DNA of 64,000 nt from Neobacillus niacini. Its GTDB lineage: Bacteria; Bacillota; Bacilli; Bacillales; Cytobacillaceae. The stretch is taken from contig NZ_BAWM01000020.1 of NCBI RefSeq assembly GCF_000759675.1, positions 463,855 to 527,854 on the forward strand, in the 5' to 3' direction. Positions 8,697 to 15,434 of this stretch are shown here, one piece after another. A program made the position numbers and the translations under genes. Under the pieces are notes generated by a model, which searched no databases, had not been told where the DNA came from, and saw only the letters and a list, made by a program, of their open reading frames with translations. Numbering within the stretch: position 1 is the stretch's first letter; the number at the start of each line of letters is the position of its first letter.

Positions 8697-9554
8697 TTAA
8701 TACATTTTATTAAGGACCGCTTTTGCTGTTTTTTCAATCGCTTTGAAGGAGCGCTCTTTCGCTCGTAATCCAGTGATCGTTGTCAAGATATCCAGCAGGT
8801 GCAATTGTGCAATTTTCGAAGAAAAAGCCCCTCCCTGTAATGGAGTTTCCTTTGATGCTGATAATAAAATGACATCGGCATAATTCGTAATCGGCGACCT
8901 CGCATGATTGGTAATGCAAATAACCAAAGCTTTATTTTCCTTGGCAATCCTTACTCCGTCCACAATGTCCTTTGTGCTACCAGAGGAGGAAATCGCCACA
9001 ACAACATCCTCTTTTCCCGCTAACGCCGCATTCATCGCAATAATATGGGCATCCGTTGCTTTGTCCACGTTGTAGCCTAGCCGCATAAATCGATATTTCG
9101 CATCACCCGCCGTATATCCTGAGGAACCTACTCCAAAGAAGTACAATTTCCTTGCCTTTAGAATGGCTTCTACTGCTTTTTCAAGGGTTGGAGCTTCTAA
9201 TAAATCAATCGTATCCTGCAGGGCACTCGCATTTTGGGAGGTTATTTTTTTGGCAATCACGTCTAAATGATCAGATTCTGCAATTTCCCCATGAATCTGT
9301 ATGTCAACATTTGATAGAGATTGGGCAACTGCTAATTTAAATTCTTGAAATCCACGGTACTTTAATTTTCTGCAAAAGCGAATAATGGTAGTCTCGCCGA
9401 CACCTGCTTTTTCCGCAAGATCGGTCACTGAAGAATAAACAGACTCCTTCGCACCTTCTAAAATAATATCTGCAACCTTTTGCTCTGATTTGGTTAAAGA
9501 ATTATACGTAGACTTAATAATCCCAATCGGAGAAGATGGACCAAATGTACTCAT
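8697..9554 (-). CDS. MurR/RpiR-family transcriptional regulator with SIS domain
   Basis: The protein has an N-terminal RpiR helix-turn-helix domain, with AGVGETTIIRFCRKLKYRGF as the recognition region, then a SIS phosphosugar-binding domain from about residue 105. SIS motifs are FFGVGSSGYTAGDAKYRF and ISSSGSTKDIVDG. A GTG at 9572 is in frame, but the ribosome site GGAAGGA overlaps it. ATG at 9554, nine bases further on, is preferred (285 residues). Family members sense phosphosugars such as MurNAc-6-P or ManNAc-6-P. It is the first gene of its operon and has the paired palindrome B in its own leader, so autoregulation is likely. Confidence 0.9.
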   Translation of the reverse strand: MSTFGPSSPIGIIKSTYNSLTKSEQKVADIILEGAKESVYSSVTDLAEKAGVGETTIIRFCRKLKYRGFQEFKLAVAQSLSNVDIQIHGEIAESDHLDVIAKKITSQNASALQDTIDLLEAPTLEKAVEAILKARKLYFFGVGSSGYTAGDAKYRFMRLGYNVDKATDAHIIAMNAALAGKEDVVVAISSSGSTKDIVDGVRIAKENKALVICITNHARSPITNYADVILLSASKETPLQGGAFSSKIAQLHLLDILTTITGLRAKERSFKAIEKTAKAVLNKMY

Positions 9555-9598
9555 AGTAAAAAATCCTTCCACATATAAAATGGTATATAATTATTTAT

Positions 9599-9643
9599 GG
9601 AGGATAAATCCTTCTTATTTTAAAAATGGTGAATATTTCCTCC
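9599..9643. promoter_or_regulatory. Paired operator B upstream of the RpiR regulator
   Basis: GGAGGATAAATCC (perfect GGA-N7-TCC) at 9599-9611 is followed 32 bp later by GAATATTTCCTCC at 9631-9643. The latter matches the minus-strand form of site D1 at 11 of 13 positions. The pair lies directly upstream of the regulator start and fits an autoregulatory operator. Confidence 0.6.
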
Positions 9644-9678
9644 ATTTCCATCATAATCGACACCTAAATTTTCGTCAA

Positions 9679-9727
9679 TAAAAAATGGACACAAGATTTC
9701 ACATTGGAAACTTGTGTCCATTTTTTA
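9679..9727 (-). terminator. Rho-independent terminator after the secreted GHL10 gene
   Basis: A long perfect stem (AAAAATGGACACAAG paired with CTTGTGTCCATTTTT) closes a 15-base loop and ends in a T-run on the minus strand. It directly follows the stop of the 966-residue gene. The symmetric A/T ends could also work on the plus strand. Confidence 0.9.
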
Positions 9728-9734
9728 TTGAATT

Positions 9735-12635
9735 TTATAGGTTGCGATTGGCTATGATTCGCTCGATAAGGAGGATTAGTTTACCCGCGTCCTCTTCATT
9801 CAATTTCCGCCCAGAATGTTTTTGAATCTGAATCTGAACATCCAAAAGCTTTTGATATCCTTTTTCCCCAAAGTGAGCAGCTGCTGCTTCCTCCCCTTGT
9901 TCCAGAAGTTGCTCTGATTTTTCAAAATCTTGTTGAGCCTGTTCTACTTGAGCAAGCAAGGATTGTTGGATTCCCTTTGGATTGATATCCGCACGCTTCA
10001 ACATTTCTTTCAAAGCTTCCACATCATTAAAATCCGCCCCTGTCAAGTTTACCACCTGACGATGGGTTTGATATCCATCTACTTTTACGATAATCTCAAC
10101 CTGATTAAGTCCCTCTTGGAGTTCAACCATACTTGAAAAATATCCATTTTCTTGGACTTGCACTTCCGAGCCATTCACCGTTACCGTCGCCTCACCGGGA
10201 CCGACAACTTGGACGTTCCCACTGAAATCAAGGTATCTGCGATTAAATGTCTGCCCCTCGTAATCTAGAAATCCTCTTAACAATGAAGCTCTTACAGAAT
10301 CCCCAATGTCAAACGCATTCGCAACCAATTGACGTTTCTCTCTTACTCCAGAGACATCCTGAGATGAAATAACGAAACCTCCTTCAGGAATGAGACTATT
10401 ATTATCCTCTACATTGGCCCAGTTCCAGTTCGCCGCTTGTTTTTTATTGACCATTTTAATGACGTTACCGGAAGCATCTACTACTGCTTCTACACCCCAT
10501 TTACTAGTGGAGGTTGACGGTCCAAATGTATTGGTGTAAACATTAATATTGGCGTCATTTCGATTAATATTTAAGAAATCTCCTGCAATAGAACGGTATG
10601 GATCTCGTGGATCACTGATTCCTAATTGATAATCTTTCACATACTCAACATCTTCAATCGATGCTTTAATCACTGGAAAATTCGCCTGCGAATAATCAAA
10701 GAGCATGAGACCATTCGTATTTCGCATTCCAGATTGGAAGACCTCTCGCTGCACGGCTGGGTCTTGAATATTACTTAATGCCATTCCGGCGTAAAGCGGA
10801 AGCTCCCCATTTGTTAAAATATTTCCTTGTGTAATATACTTTTCAATTTCCTTGGCAGTAGTTTGGTACGTACCAATCATTAAGAAATCCAAATTGTCAG
10901 TATAACCTGCTTGAGCATACTCTTCTGTGTATAGGTTTTCTTGTGGGAATTCCAGTCTTTCATTATATTCAAAGCTTGGACTTGACCAGTTGACGCCATT
11001 TAAATAATACGTCTCAAACCATGAACCCACATAGGAAGATAGCAAAACATCTCGATTTTCATTTTCATTATAGGAATCTACTAATTCTCTTACTTCACTC
11101 GTAAAACTCTTAATTACATTTGAGCGATAGGTATACCAATCATTGATCAGTGGACCATCGACACGATTACTGCCTTCATACGTAAAGATATCCTCTGGCC
11201 AATTCTTTAACTCTTTGCCTTGTTCTGCTAGATAAGCTTCAAACTGACTCTTCGACTCATCACTAAAATCAGCAAAAAAGTTATCATATCTTCCACGGTC
11301 TAATAGAACCCCGTCCACATCATAATTCTTAATGACCTCTTCAAATGTCTTTAATTGATAGTCTCTTACTTCAGGATTGGCTGGGTTCACAAAAGCAACT
11401 AACGCCCCGCTTTTCCCATACTTACTATCACGTAAACGCAGAATTTCTCCTCCATCTTCATGACGATAGACTTTTTCCTCCCAATCTAGATGATCATTGA
11501 GGACTGCAAATTCATTGTGGGCAATTGAGCCCTCTGCAAACACATTAATTGCTGCATGAACCGTTAAACCTAGTTGATGGGAATGCTTGATAAACTCTTC
11601 TAGAAGGTCGATATTAGGATTGGAACCTGCCCTCGATGGTGAAGTCATTTCACTGACATATGGTCTGCCTGTTAAGTCATTTTTTTGATAGGCAGCGAAT
11701 CCTTCTACCCCTTTTACATCCAAAGCAATCGAAGTAACACCTGCATCCTTTGCTTCGACGAGCATTTGATAAATATCTTCTGAGGACTGAAATCTGCGAG
11801 CACTAGGTCCTTGTTCAATCCATAAAAATACTTCCTTTTCTTCAACCTGAGCTTTTTTATAGTAAACGATTAATGATTGTCCTTCATGCTTACTGTTATT
11901 TTTATAGATTTCGAGATCAATATAGTTTGTTCCCTGCGCTAATTCATATACATGCTTAAATGTTCCATCGGCTGCTAAGGCCGTCTCTTGTCCATTCACT
12001 AGTAATCTATAACTTTCATCTGCTTCATAATTCCGGATAGATCCTGTGATTTCCGTTTGTGGTTCATTAACGGTATACATCTTTTGATTATTTAAGACAA
12101 TCCCTGCCTGCAGTCCTTCTCCTGTCATAAATTCTGTAACTGGAACCACTTCACCATTTTTTCTTAGCTTGATGATGTCGCCTGGCTTAAAATTAGTCGC
12201 AAGATATTTTCTGAAATCCTTCGTAGCCCATGAATCATCATGTGCCAATAAAACGTAACCGCTTTCAGGAATTTCCAGATATTGCTCATCCTCCCACACA
12301 GGGGGGGCTCCGTTTGCTGATTGATTGACCACCCGTACTACTTTGTTCGTTTGGTCTACTTGAACAGCCACCCAATTCTTTTTTACCAGTATTTCACTAG
12401 CATACTCTTCTGTAAAAAGAGAAAGAAAGTCTGCTTTTCCTTCAATACTTTTATCCAAATAATTGATTTGTTTCAATGGACCTTTCGTATCAATCGTGAC
12501 ATCTTTAGGTGCTGCCTCCACTTCAATCAGATCCTCCTCCGTATAAGCAGCAAAGCTTGGATTCGGTAACAATGAAACGATTAAGCAAAATGAAAATAAA
12601 ATGTACATTAATTTTCTTATCTTCATGATTTCCAT
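9735..12635 (-). CDS. Secreted multidomain GHL10 glycoside hydrolase
   Basis: This 966-residue protein starts with a Sec signal peptide ending near SFAA. Residues ~50-190 form a module with EIPESGYVLLAHDD and a GDIIKLRKNG end. An Ig-like segment (EITGSIRNYEADESY...) follows at ~195-265. The GHL10 barrel spans ~270-640, with SIALDVKG, INVFAEGS, FVNPANPEVRDYQ, DGVLLDRGRYDN and DFLMIGTYQ. At ~700-800 the first module recurs (IPEGGFVISSQD, FDIGDSVRASL), followed by another Ig-like segment and a charged helical tail. No sortase signal or lipobox is present, so it is released or non-covalently wall-bound. ATG at 12626 (residue 4) is an alternative start. Operator C lies upstream. Confidence 0.85.
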   Translation of the reverse strand: MEIMKIRKLMYILFSFCLIVSLLPNPSFAAYTEEDLIEVEAAPKDVTIDTKGPLKQINYLDKSIEGKADFLSLFTEEYASEILVKKNWVAVQVDQTNKVVRVVNQSANGAPPVWEDEQYLEIPESGYVLLAHDDSWATKDFRKYLATNFKPGDIIKLRKNGEVVPVTEFMTGEGLQAGIVLNNQKMYTVNEPQTEITGSIRNYEADESYRLLVNGQETALAADGTFKHVYELAQGTNYIDLEIYKNNSKHEGQSLIVYYKKAQVEEKEVFLWIEQGPSARRFQSSEDIYQMLVEAKDAGVTSIALDVKGVEGFAAYQKNDLTGRPYVSEMTSPSRAGSNPNIDLLEEFIKHSHQLGLTVHAAINVFAEGSIAHNEFAVLNDHLDWEEKVYRHEDGGEILRLRDSKYGKSGALVAFVNPANPEVRDYQLKTFEEVIKNYDVDGVLLDRGRYDNFFADFSDESKSQFEAYLAEQGKELKNWPEDIFTYEGSNRVDGPLINDWYTYRSNVIKSFTSEVRELVDSYNENENRDVLLSSYVGSWFETYYLNGVNWSSPSFEYNERLEFPQENLYTEEYAQAGYTDNLDFLMIGTYQTTAKEIEKYITQGNILTNGELPLYAGMALSNIQDPAVQREVFQSGMRNTNGLMLFDYSQANFPVIKASIEDVEYVKDYQLGISDPRDPYRSIAGDFLNINRNDANINVYTNTFGPSTSTSKWGVEAVVDASGNVIKMVNKKQAANWNWANVEDNNSLIPEGGFVISSQDVSGVREKRQLVANAFDIGDSVRASLLRGFLDYEGQTFNRRYLDFSGNVQVVGPGEATVTVNGSEVQVQENGYFSSMVELQEGLNQVEIIVKVDGYQTHRQVVNLTGADFNDVEALKEMLKRADINPKGIQQSLLAQVEQAQQDFEKSEQLLEQGEEAAAAHFGEKGYQKLLDVQIQIQKHSGRKLNEEDAGKLILLIERIIANRNL

Positions 12636-12755
12636 CTACCCCCTTTTAAAATTTCTCTCACATACATACCGAGGAATTCCCCCTATGTGCTATAAACAAA
12701 GCTGGATAAGACACACTCTTATTATTTTTTTCAACCTCATTTATCCATTTACGAA

Positions 12756-12799
12756 AGATTATTCCTCCTTTTTCGATTAAATTTGTGGATTATATCTCC
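12756..12799. promoter_or_regulatory. Paired operator C upstream of the secreted GHL10 gene
   Basis: A perfect GGATTATATCTCC at 12787-12799 has flanks TGTGG and CCAAA nearly identical to operator A. A weaker AGATTATTCCTCC sits 31 bp away at 12756-12768. Nothing else of note is seen in the 12636-12920 gap apart from AT-rich promoter-like DNA. Confidence 0.62.
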
Positions 12800-12920
12800 A
12801 AATTAATCAAGTTTAGATAAATTGTCAATCTAAAATATTCCAATTAATAAACATTCTGTAAATTAGACAAAACTTCCTATGTAAAGCGATGCCTGTCATC
12901 TCTCGTGGGTGATCCACATG

Positions 12921-12957
12921 AAAAAAAGTCACATCAACTTCGATGTGACCTTTTTAA
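12921..12957 (-). terminator. Terminator after the YdjM-like gene
   Basis: GTCACATC and GATGTGAC form a perfect stem with an A-run before and a T-run after. It immediately follows the minus-strand stop codon at 12959-12961. It may act in both directions. Confidence 0.88.
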
Positions 12958-12958
12958 A

Positions 12959-13585
12959 CTATAATTCTATCTTTGAAATAGGTAAGAACAGCTTAATACC
13001 CCGTTTATTAAACGGTAATATTTTCAAGTCGGCAATTAAATGACTGATGTATCCCCCAAGACAGGCATAGAAAACACCCTCGATGCCAAGTGATCCTTCT
13101 AGTTTTGAAGCGATGATCCCAAAGAAAATGACGCCCAAGATAGAATGTGTATAGCTGCGATGCGAGCTGATGGACGCAATGATGATATAAACCCCAAGCA
13201 GAATTAACCATACTTCAGACAACGATATTCCCCCGATAAGCACACCAATTCCTGTAATGGTTAACATATGCTTTTGTTTGATGAGTGATGAGACTATTAT
13301 AATCGCCAGTCCACTCACGATACCAAACCACTTCTCTGCGGCTCTCCCCTCATAAAAACTATAAAACACCATCAAGACTCCAATAAATAATGCAGCCAAC
13401 CGAATCACCTTATGGGATAAAGTGATTTTACCGCGAAGCTTTCCATCAATATCTAAATCAGGCATTAATCCCGAAACAGCTCCTAGTCCGACGAAAATCA
13501 TCGTCTCTGTGGGAGAGGAATGAAAGGTGTTGGCAGCGATAAATCCTGTTGCGGCTCCAATGGCTGTATGTGCGGTACCATTCAA
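12959..13585 (-). CDS. YdjM-like (DUF457) membrane protein, metal-dependent hydrolase type
   Basis: Several hydrophobic helices and conserved His/Asp motifs are present: NGTAHTAIGAATG at the N-terminus, GLMPDLDIDGK, SSHRSYTHSILG and SHLIADLK. This is the pattern of the YdjM/DUF457 family of predicted membrane-bound metal-dependent hydrolases. A longer frame opens at 13636. The family normally begins at the NGTxHT motif, and a TTG at 13585 follows an AGAGGTGG ribosome site by eight bases, giving 208 residues. It is transcribed alone, with its own terminator. Physiological role unknown. Confidence 0.82.
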   Translation of the reverse strand: MNGTAHTAIGAATGFIAANTFHSSPTETMIFVGLGAVSGLMPDLDIDGKLRGKITLSHKVIRLAALFIGVLMVFYSFYEGRAAEKWFGIVSGLAIIIVSSLIKQKHMLTITGIGVLIGGISLSEVWLILLGVYIIIASISSHRSYTHSILGVIFFGIIASKLEGSLGIEGVFYACLGGYISHLIADLKILPFNKRGIKLFLPISKIEL

Positions 13586-13623
13586 TGTTACATCCACCTC
13601 TATTTTTATAATAAATCTTATCA

Positions 13624-13701
13624 TACAACAAAACATTTGTTCTGTTTAGAAGTTTTCTGTAAAACCCTACTATTATCCTATGAAAAAATAGCAAGGCAGC
13701 A
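13624..13701. repeat. 78-bp direct repeat, copy 1
   Basis: The sequence from TACAACAAAACATTTG to GCAAGGCAGCAA recurs at 15329-15406 with only about five differences. In copy 2 the right end forms the terminator of the S9 peptidase gene. In this copy that hairpin is broken, so it looks like a non-functional duplicate. Confidence 0.85.
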
Positions 13702-13821
13702 ACCCTTCATCTTTTTTTAAAACGGTTTTACTTTTTAATATACTTTGCAACTTTATTTCAAAGCCACATTATGTAATGAGTAAAAAAAGTCCTATTAATA
13801 TAGTAAATATTATCTATATCA

Positions 13822-13865
13822 GGAAAATAAATCCTTTTTTTATTTATAAAAAGGAGGATATATCC
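13822..13865. promoter_or_regulatory. Paired operator D upstream of the secreted protein gene
   Basis: Two perfect palindromes, GGAAAATAAATCC at 13822-13834 and GGAGGATATATCC at 13853-13865, lie exactly 31 bp apart. They match operators A-C in motif and spacing and link the gene at 13970 to the GHL10 regulon. The rest of the 13586-13969 gap holds repeat copy 1 and AT-rich DNA. Confidence 0.62.
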
Positions 13866-13969
13866 AAAAAATGTAGAAATATACTAAAGATTGAATTCCC
13901 ATCTCTCCCCCTTAAGGAAATTTCTCAATCATTTTTGGGATTTCAATCGAATAGAGAGGAGGAAAAGGA

Positions 13970-15040
13970 ATGAAATTGAAGTCTGCTTTAGTTTTAGGTA
14001 CCGCTCTTTTGGCATTTTTACTACCAAACCAGTCATATGCCAACGAAAATTATGTACCGATTGAAACACTTAAGCCTGCTGTCCATCTAGAAAAACCAGA
14101 ATTAAAAGCTACAGGAGGAAAATTGATACTCAGTGATTCACCAGAAACATACTCTGAAAATGGTGCGTTTTATCGCGACACCGCAACCGGAGAATTTCGC
14201 GTATTTTGGCATCATCAAAATATGAGCGGAGAGAATCGAAACGTCAGTCTAGCCCTTACGAACACGTCGGATAAACCTGTGATGCTGTTTTCTAAAGGCG
14301 TTGGAGCTTCAGCGAGCATTTATCCTGATGTTGCCGGAAAAGAAGCACTTGTCCAATTCCTGAAAGAAAAGGCTGAAAAGAAATATGTGAAAACCCTGCA
14401 GCCTGGTGAAAGCTATTACATGGAAACATATGCAACCGATGGAGAAACAGTGAGCGGGATTGCCCAATATGTTGTCTATACGAAAGACGGTCATCAGCCG
14501 GCCACAGTCACTGCAACCACACTCAACTATACAGAACGTCCAGCTGACCCACTTTCTATAGAAATCTTACCACCTGACTCACATGTTCGTGGAAGTTTTC
14601 CGCATTTTGATCGTGAAGGTACACTTACTTATGACACCGCATTAGGAAATGCCTATATTAGACTCTCTTCCGCTGCTTATGGTCAATGGAGCGATAAATT
14701 ACCGGGAGAATACGAGGAAGGTATCAGTGTAGTCGATGGAAATAAACCGGTGATCAACAATGGAAACTATGGTGTTTTATACGATTTAGACGTTAAATTG
14801 GAGAATAGTTTACATACTCCACAGACGATCTCCATCTATGATAACCCAGCTGGAGGATTCGGACATTTTGCAATGCAATGGAACGGTAAACTTAACACTA
14901 CTGGGTTTCTAAGCTATTTAAATGCATGGAAGTTTGCGTCTGAAAATATTGGAGCGAACGGGAATTCATATGATTTTGTAACCAGTCTCCCAGGCGGAGC
15001 ATCTGGTCCTTCTGTTATCTACTTTGTTCCAGAAAAATAA
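13970..15040 (+). CDS. Secreted protein of unknown function (regulon member)
   Basis: This 356-residue protein has a clear Sec signal peptide (KLKSALVLGTALLAFLLP, cleavage near SYANE). I do not recognise the mature part with confidence. It seems to be two beta-rich halves: GGKLILSDSPETYSENGAFY to about residue 185, then a second half containing a YDLDVKLEN strand and ending GPSVIYFVPEK. From memory it resembles the C-terminal region of some secreted stalk/copper-amine-oxidase-N proteins of Paenibacillus, which is a weak lead only. There is no anchor, lipobox or evident catalytic motif. The ribosome site GAGAGGAGG supports the ATG. Operator D upstream suggests co-regulation with the GHL10 enzymes. 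Confidence 0.75.
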   Translation: MKLKSALVLGTALLAFLLPNQSYANENYVPIETLKPAVHLEKPELKATGGKLILSDSPETYSENGAFYRDTATGEFRVFWHHQNMSGENRNVSLALTNTSDKPVMLFSKGVGASASIYPDVAGKEALVQFLKEKAEKKYVKTLQPGESYYMETYATDGETVSGIAQYVVYTKDGHQPATVTATTLNYTERPADPLSIEILPPDSHVRGSFPHFDREGTLTYDTALGNAYIRLSSAAYGQWSDKLPGEYEEGISVVDGNKPVINNGNYGVLYDLDVKLENSLHTPQTISIYDNPAGGFGHFAMQWNGKLNTTGFLSYLNAWKFASENIGANGNSYDFVTSLPGGASGPSVIYFVPEK

Positions 15041-15056
15041 GTGAAGATAAAATACT

Positions 15057-15104
15057 AGGGGATGTCCAAAAAATCATATAACTGACTTTTTGGAGCCCCT
15101 TTTT
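15057..15104 (+). terminator. Terminator after the secreted protein gene
   Basis: AGGGG and TCCAAAAA pair with TTTTTGGA and CCCCT around an AT-rich loop, with a following TTTTT run on the plus strand. It starts about 17 bp after the stop at 15040. Confidence 0.8.
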
Positions 15105-15124
15105 AATTCTCAAATTCCCAGAAG

Positions 15125-15240
15125 GTGTATTCCTGCAGAGGAATCGAAAAACTACTGGTAGAAAATATCTCTGCAATGTGGTTAGCTGCGATGCATCAAC
15201 CTGATTTCCGTACGATTAAGGTCTATAACTTCTACACTAG
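15125..15240 (+). pseudogene. Relic of an IS1182-like transposase
   Basis: A short plus-strand frame reads VYSCRGIEKLLVENISAMW, then LAAMHQPDFRTI. This strongly resembles the conserved N-terminal block of IS1182-family transposases (SRKIEK..EN..MWL.G...PD..TI). No start, no continuing frame and no catalytic DDE domain follow, so it is a degraded fragment. It lies between the unknown secreted gene and the second 78-bp repeat. The rest of the 15105-15328 gap shows nothing else. Confidence 0.6.
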
Positions 15241-15328
15241 GAGTTTTTTATGTTCAGTAAATACTTTTCATTACATTTTTGTATTATTTTTTAATTTATA
15301 CAAGCCCAGTGGTTGTTAATCCTTACCT

Positions 15329-15406
15329 TACAGCAAAACATTTGTTCTGTTTAGAAGTTTCCTATAAAACCCTACTATTATCCTATGAAAAAATAGCCAG
15401 GCAGCA
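15329..15406. repeat. 78-bp direct repeat, copy 2
   Basis: The second copy of the segment at 13624-13701, 1705 bp away in the same orientation. It overlaps the functional terminator hairpin of the S9 peptidase gene, so this is probably the original copy. Confidence 0.85.
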
Positions 15407-15417
15407 GCCTGGCTATT
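15386..15417 (-). terminator. Terminator of the S9 peptidase gene
   Basis: AATAGCCAGGC and GCCTGGCTATT form a perfect 11-bp stem around a 4-base loop, followed on the minus strand by a T-run. Confidence 0.92.
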
Positions 15418-15434
15418 AACAATCACTCGTATGA

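Noticed and set aside
13776..13973. Plus-strand 65-codon frame just before the secreted protein gene
   Set aside because: It overlaps operator pair D and the promoter region, has no ribosome site and an AT-driven composition.
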